Assembly (NCBI RefSeq): GCF_019175385.1
Contig: NC_083348.1
Span: 2,371,001-2,435,000 of the forward strand
Source: Lycium barbarum
Taxonomy: Eukaryota > Streptophyta > Magnoliopsida > Solanales > Solanaceae
DNA: 64,000 bases
Direction: 5' to 3'
A program made the translations under genes and the position numbers. Shown one piece after another: positions 27,101-37,594 of the stretch. Within the stretch, counting starts at the first letter, position 1, and each line of letters opens with the position of its first letter. The notes beneath the pieces are model-generated. The model saw only the letters and a program-made list of their open reading frames with translations, was not told the origin of the DNA and did not search any database.

Positions 27101-30100
27101 GCTTTAGAGCTGTCCATAATCTTCAAAATGCTGGAAGCCGTATTTTTCTTTAGCCTCCTTTATTTTATTTTTTTTGCTCAAAATGTTAAAGAATCCACGT
27201 ACATGATACATGATTAGGTTCTCAAACCACTTAAAAGATTGAAGTAATTTCTGGCATATAGATGAATTTATATGGTTCACCTAATTCTATTGCCCTTTGA
27301 CTCCCTGCTTAGTAGGAAAGAAAGAAGGAAGAGAAAAAGAGACAGAACAAAAAGAGAAAGAAAGGCGAAGGAAAAATGGAATTGTATTGGATCTTTTTAC
27401 TTTTGGTGTAACGAGCAATGTATAGAGGATGCATAAGATCTTGTAGATGTATTAGGAGCCTTGTAATCTGTTGATCTTTTTGTAGTTTAACACTTCCTGA
27501 TTTTTTGGAGATCTCCAGCATATTCTTAATGCTGAGGAATACAACAGTACAAGTCCTCAAAAAAGTAAAGCAAAAACGGAACAAGCTCTTTAATATAAAA
27601 AATAGCACGGTGCAGGAATTGGATTCTCTTTAGAACATGTGAACTGTACAATAGATTTAAATATAAGGACATCTGGAGGTTATCCTGATTCAGGCACAAA
27701 ATTGTTTGCTTAGGTTAGCACCATTCTCACTAGGCTCAAAAGTGGAATGCAGAGAAGAATTTAAAGTTCCAGTTAATTTTTTTTTTGTCTTGATAACTGT
27801 GATGTCCGAGCTAGCTTGCGCACACCTCGACTAATTCTCGGGGGTACCTGCCACCTCCACTAGCAATAGATAGCAGGTAACTTTGTCCACCAAGGCTAGG
27901 ACAGGTGGGAAGAAAATCACCTAGTGTTTTTGTCTCTGCTGGGATCTGAACCTGAGACCTCATAGTTCTCAACCTACTTCATTGACCACTAGGACACCCT
28001 TGGGTGCAGTTCCACTCAGATTTGCTGAAGCACAATGTTAATCATTTTTTTTTTTTGGACAAGGTAACAGAAGCGCAATGTTAATCATTGCCGTCGTGTG
28101 ACCAGAAGGTTATGGGTTTAACCCGTGGAAACAACATTTTGCAAAAATGCAAGGTAAGGTCAGGCTGTGTACAATAAACCAAATGTGATTCATCCCTTCC
28201 CTAGACCCCATGCATAGCGGGAGGTTAGGGCATTGGGCTGCCCTCTTTTTATCCAGATTTGATGAAATCTGGCTGTAAAAAGAGAGTATCCACAGAGCAG
28301 ATTGAATAATTATCTGAAGTAACACAGAGCAGATTGAGACCTCCAAAAAGGACATTGGAAGTTGCTAAAAGAAGATGCAAAAATCAGGTTTTGGAAGAGA
28401 CGATATCAACCCAAAAGTATGATCAAGGAGCTTAGACCGCCATAGCAGGGAGGGAAACTGGATATGCTGGAGGAAAAATCAAAGAAGTGATTGAAAGGAA
28501 ACATCAAACACAGCGAAACATCAAACACCGCAATCTTTTAAGATACGCATTGGAGACAGACCCAAGCAGTGATCCAGTTAAAAAGGGGGATAAGTAGGCA
28601 AACTTCTTGCACACGACAAGAAATGTTCAGCGAGAAGGTTCGTTGTCAAAATACTGGATCGATGCAGAGGGCCAGAAACTTATCTCTGAGAAGAGCTTGA
28701 GCGCCTCTTTCATTGCTCTGAATCAGGAAGGAAGAAACTGCTGATCTGAGGGGTTTGACTAATTAGGTTGGTATAATATGACCAACTCCTGGTACCAGAA
28801 GGAATTCAGTATGGCTTTCTTCCAGCAGTTACGGAAAGTCATCGAGGCAAATGCCATACAGGCAACTCTTTTCCCCAGGAAATGGATCCTTGAGAAGAGC
28901 TTGAATAAAATGATTGAACTTAAAACCTTTTCTGGAGAAAACTATTCTCCTAGAGAGACAGATAAGCTATCCCCACATACCAGCATTTTGATACCACCAG
29001 AACAGGAAAGAGAAAACTAGGTCGCTTGTGATCTATAGACTATTCCTGATACCAAAATGTTTGGATCAGTTGAAATGAACCATACTATATGCCATTCTTT
29101 TTATAAGGTCAAGTTTTATTAATAAAGTACCAAGAAGGTACGAAAAGTAAAAAACCAACAGCATAAGAAATATCAGCATCTCAAGTAATCCCTCCTAGGA
29201 TGCTCAAGAAATCCATGTACTGATCCAGGCTATCTACCCTACGGCGATTACACCAGAAATATAAATTATGCACACAAGAGTTCTTAATTCTAGAAACATG
29301 CATCCTTTTTCCTTCAAAGCAAGCCTTTATTTCTTTCCAGCCATATAATTCAAAAAATGCATATGGGGATGGCTCTTTAACTCTGATTCAGGTTTCTAGA
29401 CATCCTCTCACTTTGCCAGCAATCCTTTATACTCCTAATCTTCAAAGGCATAACCCAAGAAACATCAGTTACATTTTTTTTTTAAAAATCCCAGCATTCT
29501 CAGGGAACTTCGCAATGCAAAAACAGATGTTCCCCTGTTTCTTGGTACTTCGCACGAGCATTTTTTAAGTCAAACAGGCCTCCTAAGTGACAATCCATCC
29601 AAAGCAGGAAGCTTCACCAGGAGCTTTAGACTTTCAGATGATCTTCCAGGGCCAATTAGATATTCCCTGATCATTAACAGTTTGTAACAATCACTAACAG
29701 AGAACATTATATCCTTGCTATTCACCCAAATCAATTCATCCTCCTTGTTTTGATCAATTAAAATAGGATTCAATTGTTTAGTAAGTTGACAGAAAGCTTC
29801 CGGTTCCCAATCATTTAGGTTCTTTCTGCATTCTAGATTCCAGCCGGAGATGGAATGAAACTCAGAAACATATCCATCCTTAAGCACAGAACATCTGAAT
29901 AAATCTGGATAACTGCTTCTCAAATCTGTATTCCCAATCCAAAGATCTGGCCAAAATTTAATTATGGCTCCATTACCCACCTCGTATTCCCAATACAAAG
30001 ATCTGTCCAAAATTTAATTATGGCTCCATTACCCACCTCTAATCTAGTATACTGTAAAAACCTATGTTGCTCGGACTCTTCAGAAATGGCCCGGATGTGT

Positions 30101-33100
30101 GTCGAATCATCCAAAAGTATTGCATTTTTCGAGGATCTGACACGTGTGTGACAATACCTTTGGAGAGTCCGAGCAACATAGGTAAAAACTCATCCCACAT
30201 CCCACCAATGCCTTTCCAAGCATGCCCTGTTGCTCTCAATTGTGAAGCGTATTGTTTCCAACCATCCTTCTTTCAATAAATAGCATTTATTAGCTTCTTC
30301 CAGATTTCATCACCACCCCTAGTATATCTCCACAGCCATTTAAATGATACATTTGTTATTTAATTTCTGACACCCTTTTTATGCTTCTATTGAGCCGAGG
30401 GTCTCTCGGAAACAGCCATCCTACCTTGGTAGGAGTAAGGTCTGCGTACATTATACCCTCCCCAGACCCCAAGATGTGGGATTTCACTGGGCTGTTGTTG
30501 TTGTTGTTGTTGTATTTGTTATTTAATTTCAAATTCCTCACTCCTGAACCTCCCTCTTTCTTTTCATTTGTAAACCTTGTTTCACTTGATATGACTTCAT
30601 CTAAAAGTTCCTAAATATCATTCTGATTAATTTTCGCAGCCAGCATGAAAAATCATGACACCAAGAAAAGAGCAAATGAAAAGAAGAATTGATGGTGGGT
30701 ACAACACATAGCAATTGGCACATTAACAACAGGTAAAATAAGACCTTTATACTAGAGAAATTAAAGTCAGAAGAATGAACCTGATTTCCTCCTTGCACAG
30801 CCAGTGGAGTAGTTTGGGGTTGCCGGTATCAGCGGGATGTAGAAAACTATGAAATCACAACAAAGAAAGAAGTCATTGGATGAGATGAAATCATCAAATG
30901 AAGTTCAGAGAACTATTAAGCAAAGGAGCTAAGGGTAGTAAAAACTAAAATGGTTTTCCTGGGCCAGCAGAAACTTACTCATTGAACTCAGTAACGTTTA
31001 GAAGCCCATCTCCATCTATATCTGATGCATTAAAATGATCTTCTTTCCACCAGCCCATATCATATCCAAAAGAACTATTATCTGTTGCAGCATAACCACA
31101 TCAAAGTTTGTCAAAAAGGAAGGGAACGGATTAGATATATATATAGAAAGGGAGCAGATATACACTTCAGAAACTGTGATTGCGGTGAGTTATTAAATCA
31201 ATGGCCAAAATGGCTTACTATAAGTCATGAAACAATTTTAGCTGTAGTCACTAGTCAGTATGAAAGACCGATTCAAGTTTAAGTAGAAAGAGCCTGCATG
31301 AAGCAATTTTCTCAAACAGGGGCTTAAATAAAATATCAGTGAGAGGCTTGGGAAGCAAAATAAGAGGCAACTAATTTGCGTGATGTTAAGTGCACCCAAA
31401 AAAAATGAAAGGAAGTAAACATCATGTCCACATTAATCAAGCAAATAACAAATTCAAGAGTCATTCAAAAAACACATGAAGGACACTGAATCTGAGCAAA
31501 GATGAAATAATAAACAGTAAAACCTTCAGAATATGTCAATCCTCATGAAGAATTCTCATTTTTGTGTTTCTGAAATATAAAGCCAACATAGGGACTTTGC
31601 AGAGAGGGAAGCCCAAAAGCAAGGACAATAACTGAGAAAATATGAGGTAAATCTAATTCAGCCACAAAGAAGAAAATGAAGAAACGGTTAACAAACTAAT
31701 TTTAAAAGAAAATCTGCAACCTCTGCATAGAAAAAAAAAATCTTATTTTTAACCTAGTTTTTCAAACCTTTCTCAAAGGAAATAAAGTAAAAACAGTGGA
31801 ATAGAAGGCTTGAAATTTTTATTTTCTTTGTTAAATGAAGATTGAACACAAGGCACTATTTACAGGAATCTCATTCCAACTTTGTATTTAACTCGTGTAC
31901 AAAGAATGCTCAGCCTACCAAAAGATAAGCCATCTGACAAAATCTAACATATGTCAAGCCCGCCAGCACCTATAAATACTGCTACAGGCCCTTGACAAGT
32001 GTCAGTCCCACGTGCAACCTGATCGTAATGCAGTTTTACATCCCCCAACTGCTAGGAACATTCAAAATATATTCAAATACAAGACAACAAGACTTTGCCA
32101 CATGGCTATAAAAGGATAGGGACCAGGGAAATTGCTTTATTGCCTGCATGTGCGCAGCATACTGACGCTAGCGTTCGGATTATGGCGCCAAGCAGTCGAC
32201 TGGCGCCAAACCTGTGCGCCACTGATACTTCTTCGCCAATATAATCACTCACTAAGATTGAATCAGATTTTCTTGATACGATCAAACAATGGATGATCTG
32301 TTATATGTGAAAATAATGGATCAAGTGAGGGAGGGACAGTCTAACGGTATTGGATCGAGGACGATCTACTGCATTTTAAAGGAGGGATAATTGTGGTTCA
32401 TCAAGGTGGTGGACTGTGTTGTTCTCTTCTTAAAGAGACACATGACACTACATATGCCTGACATCCGGGTGTTGAATGGATGTTAGCATTACTGTTCGAA
32501 AATATTTTTGGCCTAAAATGAAAGATGATATTGAAGCCTATGACAAAACTTGTCTCGTTTGTCAACTTGATACGACTGAGCGGAAGACGGAAGCTGGTTT
32601 GTTACAGCCTTTACCTGTTCCGAAGCGACCGTGGGCTTCAGTTTCAATGGACTTCACGGTTTCCTAAAGTGAACAGTATGGCATCAATTATGGTGGTGGT
32701 TCACAGGTTCTCTAAATATGGTATTTTCATTGCTGCTCCTACTGCTTGTCCTTCTGAAGTAGCTGCTTAATTGTTTTATAAGTATGTGGTGAAGTATTTT
32801 GGTATATCACATGATGTAGTCATAGGGATGCCACATTCACAGGCCGATTTTGGACTTCTTTGTTCAAAATGATGGGAACTGACTTGAAATTGTCAACAGC
32901 AAATCCTCCACAAACTGATGGTCAAACATCAATCATCTGCTTGAGGCACTACGTAACGGCAAGGCAAAGGAATTGGGTTGATTTGTTGAATAGTGCACAG
33001 TTTTGTAAAACTTGCACAGATCTTACAGCAACCGAAATGAGTCCATTTGAGTTGGTCTTGGGAAGACAGCTTGATGCACCACTAGAAGTTGCCAAGCAAA

Positions 33101-36066
33101 AAATGGGAGGCAAGTGTCTGTTGCTTACCGTTATGCGCATGACAAGAAAGAGTTGCTGGCTTAGGCACAAGATAGCCTAAGGAAAGCGTCGAAGAGGATG
33201 AAGAAATATGCTGATAAAACAGACGTGCTTTGAAATTTAAATTTGGTAATAAGGTACTACTGAAGCTTATTCCACTGATTTGGAAGAAATCAGTAACAAA
33301 ACCTGTCATCGTGGGTTGATTCCAAGGTATGACATCCCGTTTGAAGATGCGCAAACAGTTAGAGTAGACCATCGAGAAGATATTGGACTATCGAATGCCA
33401 GGTATGAGCAAGAAGAATAGGCGTACAGAATTCTTGGTGCAGTGGAAAGGGAAACCTGAATGTGATGAAACTTGGGAGAAAGGGGCGTCTTTTTGGAAGT
33501 TCGGTTAGCAAATACAGGCATACCTGAGTTCTGCCTCGTCGAGGGCGACAAGTTCATCTAGCGGGGGAAGTTTTTTAGGCCCTCGGCTCATCTGGTCGAA
33601 CGTGGCATGGTAGTGACAAGGGATTTGCATGATGGACCTTGGCACAACCTTATGGTAGTTCTTGACATCGTGTGAAGTGATTCTCTAGACATATGCTTAG
33701 ACTGACATGGGTACCTTGAGGGAGGCAAGGTTGCCTGGCACAGGCTTGAGTGAGTTGGCATGGCGTTGGGCGCTATGGCATGTAGCCTAGGTGCCCGTTC
33801 ATGGCAAAGGAAGACCATGGCGAGGCAAGACCACAGGGCATGACAAGCTGAAGCATGGCAAGGCAAGGCAAAGGCATAGGGTTGACACAACAAGTGGTTG
33901 TGGCATAGGCGAAGTAGTGTCAGGGACGAGCCGGATGTGCAGCGAAGTCAGGCATGCCACGCGCAGACATGGGAGACATGGGTGAAGGACTGAATCAGTT
34001 GCGCGCAGGTTTGGCATCAGTTGGCCGGTTGGCGTCAGAATTTGAATGCTAGCGTTAACGTGCCCGCACACATGCAGGCAGGTAAGCAGTTTCCTTGATC
34101 CCTATTCGTTTATAGTCATGTGGCAAAGTCTGAATTTGAATATATTTGAATGTTTCTAGCAGTTGGGGGATGTCAACTGCATTAGGATCCCGTTGCACAT
34201 GGGACTGACATGTGTCAAGGGCCAGTGGCACTATTTATAGGTGCTGGCAAGCTTGACACAGGTTAGATTTGGCCTGTTGGCTCATCTTTTTGTAGGTTGA
34301 GTCTTTGTGTTCTTTGTACACAAGTTAAATACAAAGTTGGGAAGAAATTCATGTAAATTGTGCCTTGTGTGACTTTCCTAAGTACTAAAATATTTTAAGT
34401 ACTGACCAGAACATGAGAAAAGAAAGAAGGTTGAATCATTGACAATGACTGCCGTGCAGTGTCAAAATAAACAAACATTGACCAACAAACAAAGTTTCAG
34501 ATGATGGCCACAGAATGACATACCAAATTACTCTACAATGAAAAGGTACCTATCCACATATATAGACCCAAGCAAAAACCTAAAACAATTTCTAGAAAGT
34601 TTCTTTTATCAATGTAAACTGCAGTAGTACTTGGTACATGAACTGTAGAAAGTATCAAATTTTCCAAGCTATTGCCACAAATATAATAGATCACATAAGA
34701 CGCAGTGGTAGCTGTCTCTAGGAAGTAGACCTTCAACTTGCTTGTGCCATTAAATATAGGCCATCAACCAATTGAAGAAGGGGAAATACTTAGCACCCAT
34801 AGAACCCTTTCTTCAAACCATTTGTCCAATGATCCTCACACCACACACATCCCCAACCTTACATCCGAATTTAATATCCTATTAACCAGCTTGATTCATA
34901 CCATCTACACCTTCAACTTAATGAGGACATGAAAACTTACTGAGGACATGCCCCTAGATAGGAAGTTTTGGAGGTCGAGGATTACAATAGAAGGTTAGTA
35001 GGTAGCCGCGTGTTGTAGCACCTTTATGTGGTAGAGACATGGGGCTAGTCTCCTCTTCTCCTTTTCTCCTTATTAGTAGTATTATATTACTATTTAGTAC
35101 TCGCGTTGTATCTTTTACTTCGTTTTTCTATTGTTAGTTGTTGCTTCATTGGCTGTGTTTATCTTGCCACCTTGCTGCCGTTATTTTTTTACTTTCTAGC
35201 ATCTTTGTGTCGAGGGTCTATTGCAAACAACCTCTCTACCCCACAAAGGTAGGGGTGAGGCCCCGCTTGTGGGATTACACTACGTATGTTGTTGTTGTAT
35301 TCATACCCATCTACTTCACCATTTCTAAGATAAGCAGCAGTGAAGACAATCAATTGAGAGACTACTACCAATGCGAATTAAAAAACCTCCTAAGATAGGA
35401 ATGCAACAAGCCAATTCAGAAAAATAGAGTGGCATAAAGCAATGCAGGTTATTAAACAAAAAAGAGCTTTCTTGAAATTAAAACAAGATAGAAAGAGTGA
35501 CCTGAATTGCGAACCCAACTGGGAGGCTCATATTCATGGAAAGAGACAAAAGCATCATGATTCTTGTCATGAACTTCCATATCTCTTTGAGTCCTATGCA
35601 AGACCTCCTTCCTACTCTGCTCTAGATTCCACTCAGTCAACTCATGCTCACTCACAAAACCATCAGATGGATCCACATCAATCTTTGGGAACAACAATAC
35701 AAGCCTATCAGTCACATTGAACTTATCTTCATCATTCAAATAATCTTCAGCGTCCATAAAGTCTTCCCATTCAGGCTGTGATTCTTGAGCAGGAGCATGT
35801 TCGTGTACTAATTCAGGATGATGGCTGTCAATGTATTGCTTCTCCCATTCTTTATCCTCACGTTGGCGCTCTATTTTAGCAACTAATGGGTCAAAGGGAA
35901 TGCGTTCATGTGAATGTGAAGGGTCAAAAGTGAAGTTGGAGCGTAGTTTGAGTCGGCGATGACCATGGCGGGTACGCTTAGCTTTGTTGGAAGAAGGAGA
36001 CTGGGAGAGGAAGAGTAGGAGGAGTACAGCAACCGTAATGTAGATAATCACTGAAGCTTTGCCCAT
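15114..36066 (-). CDS. Calumenin/reticulocalbin-like EF-hand calcium-binding protein, six exons
   Basis: The only ordinary host gene found. Coding exons (minus strand): 36066-35502, 31081-30979, 30846-30781, 17160-16987, 16909-16813, 15236-15114. All introns have GT..AG ends and phases join without shifts, giving 375 residues. Residues 7-21 are hydrophobic, fitting a signal peptide or anchor. Six EF-hand loops follow: near 130-142 (one residue too long), 167-178 (Gly replaced by Ala), 209-220, 248-259, 298-309 and 337-348; the last four are canonical. The C-terminus ends SHDEFR, like the HDEF/HDEL retrieval signals of CREC proteins but with an extra Arg. Such proteins bind Ca2+ in the ER/secretory pathway; the exact plant role is inferred. 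Intron 3 is 13.6 kb and intron 1 is 4.4 kb, both packed with retroelements. MULE2 begins 390 bp upstream of the ATG. Confidence 0.92.
15956..16529. mobile_element. hAT-like MITE in intron 5 of the EF-hand gene
   Basis: The 574-bp segment is flanked by the 8-bp direct repeat AACAATAG (15948-15955 and 16530-16537), the TSD length of hAT elements. Its ends, GCTTGTCAAGTGGGTC and the reverse of GGTTCATTAGACAGG, form an imperfect inverted repeat after a few bases. The inside has the GGGCTGG/CCAGCCC-rich palindromic sequence common in hAT MITEs. It codes for no protein. Confidence 0.65.
19342..19491 (+). repeat. 75-bp tandem duplication in the LINE C-terminal coding region
   Basis: AGCGTGAGAAGAAGGAGAAG starts at 19342 and again at 19417. 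The 75-bp unit repeats almost perfectly and keeps the frame (25 codons, ending in WIVWRE). It looks like a local duplication after insertion. Confidence 0.85.
19766..23590 (-). pseudogene. LINE reverse transcriptase and C-terminal zinc region, degraded
   Basis: The intact stretches include [13 protein letters not shown], then [17 protein letters not shown] and [11 protein letters not shown] (the YADD catalytic pair) between 21660 and 21330, then [17 protein letters not shown]. The C-terminal zinc-binding region lies at 20203-19766 ([24 protein letters not shown]). The part upstream of 22809 is heavily shifted. The gene is split at about 21661/22809 by a plus-strand LINE piece. This enzyme would copy LINE RNA into DNA at the nicked target; it is no longer functional. 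Confidence 0.85.
21662..22808 (+). mobile_element. Strongly 5'-truncated LINE copy nested in the minus-strand LINE
   Basis: An uninterrupted plus-strand reading frame to 22693 starts [20 protein letters not shown] and runs through [20 protein letters not shown], then [13 protein letters not shown] and FWCNQ. This is the C-terminal third of a plant L1 ORF2. A 3' UTR and an A-run (about 22795-22808) follow. It splits the minus-strand reverse transcriptase between NTPGI and CKLHIEKAY. No target-site duplication is visible at the junctions. With about 340 intact codons it looks younger than its host LINE. Confidence 0.88.
23609..24527 (-). pseudogene. LINE apurinic-like endonuclease domain
   Basis: It begins [14 protein letters not shown] and contains QETKV, then after a frameshift and stop between about 24210 and 24142 it continues with [18 protein letters not shown] and [11 protein letters not shown]. 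These are the conserved motifs of the APE-type endonuclease that nicks the target. It is the N-terminal part of ORF2 of the LINE at 19666-26744. Confidence 0.85.
24620..26541 (-). pseudogene. LINE ORF1 (RNA-binding protein), with stops
   Basis: The likely start is the ATG at 26541 ([19 protein letters not shown]). [36 protein letters not shown] and [17 protein letters not shown] match the usual start of ORF1 proteins in solanaceous L1-like elements. A stop at about 26080 and further stops follow. A DUF4283-like segment lies near 25750-25550 ([11 protein letters not shown]), and a charged tail ends near 24623. It precedes the endonuclease domain by about 90 bp. Confidence 0.75.
26831..27340. 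other. Intron 3 sequence without a recognised element
   Basis: AT-rich intron sequence with T-runs near 27077 and 27160. I see no coding region or identifiable repeat. Confidence 0.5.
27341..27570 (+). mobile_element. Possible LINE 3'-end fragment
   Basis: Near 27375-27465 the plus strand encodes a degraded version of the C-terminal FWC(N/T)(Q/K) segment seen in the LINEs at 19600 and 22630 (here [13 protein letters not shown] then LVDVLGAL). No A-tail or TSD is clear. Confidence 0.5.
27772..28007 (-). mobile_element. tRNA-derived SINE, minus orientation
   Basis: On the minus strand it has an A-box-like TAGTGGTCAATG (27992-27981), the B box GGTTCAGATCC (27952-27942), a body with GGAGGTGGCAGGTACCC and TTAGTCGAGGTG, and a final A-run (T-run at about 27777-27787). 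AGTTCCA occurs on both sides (27765-27771, 28008-28014) and may be a short TSD. The body matches a tRNA-derived SINE type I recognise from Solanaceae. Confidence 0.8.
28047..28069 (-). mobile_element. 23-bp retroposed tail with 20-bp target duplication
   Basis: The 20-bp phrase GAAGCACAATGTTAATCATT (28027-28046) recurs at 28070-28089 with one change. Between them is only TGTTACCTTGTCC plus an A-run on the minus strand. This is the pattern of a LINE- or SINE-mediated insertion truncated to its last bases. Confidence 0.6.
28088..28265 (+). mobile_element. tRNA-derived SINE, plus orientation
   Basis: It contains GTGTGACCAGAAGGTTATGG with the B-box-like GGTTTAACCC at about 28115-28124, then GCAAAAATGCAAGGTAAGG, CCCTTCCCTAGACCCCATGC and GGGCTGCCCTCTTTTT. 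This layout is a common plant SINE type. It starts where the 20-bp duplicated phrase ends. Confidence 0.75.
28266..29085. other. Intron 3 sequence, unassigned
   Basis: An open frame at 28778-29020 begins [19 protein letters not shown] recognise no domain in it and do not support it as a gene. CAGAGCAGATTGA occurs twice (about 28296 and 28327). Confidence 0.4.
29086..30350 (-). pseudogene. LINE ORF2 C-terminal remnant, split by a MITE
   Basis: The minus strand encodes [36 protein letters not shown] and [19 protein letters not shown], the zinc-region precursor of plant L1 ORF2. Further degraded LINE 3' sequence runs down to about 29090. A phrase of ~50 bp (29940-29982) is repeated at about 29997-30038. 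A 122-bp MITE interrupts it at 30061. No TSD was identified. Confidence 0.75.
30061..30182. mobile_element. 122-bp MITE with CCTATGTTGCTCGG ends
   Basis: It begins CCTATGTTGCTCGGACTCTT and ends with the reverse complement (AGAGTCCGAGCAACATAGG). It is flanked by TAAAAA on both sides (30055-30060, 30183-30188). This end sequence is a very common MITE in nightshade genomes. It has no coding content and folds into a near-complete hairpin. Confidence 0.85.
30376..30525 (+). mobile_element. TS-type SINE 3' portion
   Basis: It contains GAGCCGAGGGTCTCTCGGAA, GGTAGGAGTAAGGTCTGCGT, CCCTCCCCAGACCCCAAG and GTGGGATTTCACTGGGC, then a TTG repeat. A 3' end of TTG repeats marks the TS family of SINEs known from tobacco and relatives. 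The head is missing. Confidence 0.8.
31084..31845. other. Intron 1 sequence without a recognised element
   Basis: A-rich intron sequence between exon 2 of the EF-hand gene and the gypsy relic. I see no gene or clear repeat. Confidence 0.5.
31846..32227 (-). mobile_element. Reversed LTR arm of the intron 1 gypsy relic
   Basis: This ~380-bp stretch is the reverse complement, with scattered differences, of 34004-34394, the right LTR of the same relic. Matching phrases include CTATTTATAGGTGCTGGC, TTAAATACAAAGTTGG and GCACATGCAGGCA, all read on the minus strand here. LTRs should be direct repeats, so one arm has been inverted or the relic is a fusion of two insertions. Confidence 0.8.
32300..33557 (+). 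pseudogene. Ty3/gypsy integrase and chromodomain remnant in intron 1
   Basis: Readable pieces: an integrase zinc region ([20 protein letters not shown], then CQLDTTERK), the core start (PWASVSMDF), PPQTDGQTS with the acidic residue of the third core motif region, and [14 protein letters not shown], then [19 protein letters not shown] chromodomain-like [17 protein letters not shown] lies near 33410-33460. Gag, protease and reverse transcriptase are absent. Frameshifts and stops are frequent. The nearest relative in the window is 12960-13690. Confidence 0.8.
33573..34400 (+). mobile_element. Right LTR of the intron 1 gypsy relic
   Basis: It follows the purine tract GCGGGGGAAG. It is rich in GGCATGG/GGCAAG words in its first half and contains TATTTATAGG near 34234. 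The final 230 bp match the LTR at 14400-14645. Borders are approximate. Confidence 0.7.
34401..34929. other. Intron 1 sequence without a recognised element
   Basis: No gene is supported; the sequence continues into a SINE-like unit at about 34930. Confidence 0.4.
34930..35315 (+). mobile_element. SINE-like retroposon with TS-type 3' end
   Basis: It starts near GGACATGCCCCTAGATAGG. The body has GAAGGTTAGTAGGTAGCCG. The 3' part reads TCGAGGGTCTATTGCAAACA, CCCCACAAAGGTAGGGG, GTGGGATTACAC, then TTG repeats at about 35286-35298. The 3' part matches 30376-30525, so both are TS-type copies in introns of the same gene. Confidence 0.7.
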
Positions 36067-36455
36067 CTCCTCATCTAATGTGTATCAACGAAGATTCAAC
36101 AAGGAAGCAAAGAAAAGACTTCACACGAGATCTTATTCTTACCTACAATTAGTTGACAAATTGGACTCAAGAATTTGTTTGTTTGAAAGAATGTGAAACT
36201 GATTGGGACTCTTCTTCTCTAACTCAATCTTTACATGTCTTTCACTTTATTTTTCAGCATTTATGTTTCTAAAAAATACGAAAAAAGGTAGATCTAAAGG
36301 TGGCACCAAAACTTGGGGTAATTGACATGGTTGTTACCAATCAACTCGTGCCATGTCAAACTTAATGTCCCCTCCTTGCTACGTGATCATCATCTTCTTT
36401 GCTTTTTTTATTATTTTTTTATTTTATTTTCTGTTTTCTATTTGCTTTTATTTAA
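36067..36455 (-). promoter_or_regulatory. Upstream region of the EF-hand gene, cut short by MULE2
   Basis: Only 389 bp separate the start codon (36066) from the left end of MULE2 (36456), so any promoter element further away has been displaced by more than 22 kb. I could not assign a TATA box with confidence. Confidence 0.5.
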
Positions 36456-37594
36456 GGGAAATCTAGGCATGCAGAACATTAGGTTTTATTTATGTTTAGT
36501 AGCTATATTTTGCCTAAATTACATCTCATAGAAAAGTAAATAACAATACATAACTAATACAGTAAAAATAAAGATATTAGTAAAACTAACCGTAACTTAA
36601 GGTGTGTATGCACAAATCACCCCTATTCAAACCAATTTCTCCCATTGACCCCAATCTCTTCCGTGTTTTCCTTCATTTTCATTCGCCACGATTCTCCATC
36701 AGATTTCTTTTACCTAAATACTAGTTGCGCACTAATAGGTAAGTTTTTGAGTTGTTTTATACCGTTATTTTGTTAAATATCTTCTTCCATTTTTGTGATT
36801 TTAAGCAAAAGGGTTTCCGCCATTGCTAGGGTTTTTGAACAAACTTCAATTTTGAATTTTGGGTTTAATGGCGGACGGAAGCACTCCATGCAGAGTTACT
36901 AGAGGTATACCCAATTTTGTACAGAATTTTGATGATGCTCCATCTTTTGATTTGTGTATAACTCAAGATGAAGGAGATTTTACAGGCTTAGTTGCTAGAA
37001 TGGTTGCAGAGAGTAGTATTAAGATGCGACATGACCCTATAAGTATGGAAACAATGGATGAGGAAGGTTCAAAATCTATCAAACGAAAAGAGGTCGTTCA
37101 TCCTTCGAATTCCAAATCCCCTGCACCAAGTACTGAAAAGCGAAGAAAAGTCATCGATGGCAGTTCAGTTAACAAGGGCAAAAATGTTGTTGAAGATGGA
37201 CCTTCCAAAGAATTGGAGGTACTGTATTTCGATTTTTCTCTAGGAATCTTGTATATGTTTTTAATATTGAATACAATATAATTAGAATGATTTGTTCTGG
37301 ATACACCTAGAATAACTTACTTTTGTTTTGACAATAGTGTATATATATACACATACAGTTACATTTGGATACACTGTATACTTGATTATTGTATTTGAAC
37401 GGAGACTACAAAATTCTCTGTATATGGTTTTTAATAGTGAATACAATGCGACTAGAATGCTTTGTTTTGGATACACTTAGAATAGCTTACACTGAATACT
37501 TGATTATTTTATTTGAATACACTGCACTTGGTTACCTGTATATGTTTTTAATAGTGGAAACAATGTGACTAGAATGATTTGTTTTGGATACACT

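Noticed and set aside
28778..29020. Possible small gene (80 codons)
   Set aside because: No domain, no splice or promoter context, and it lies antisense in an intron among retroelements.
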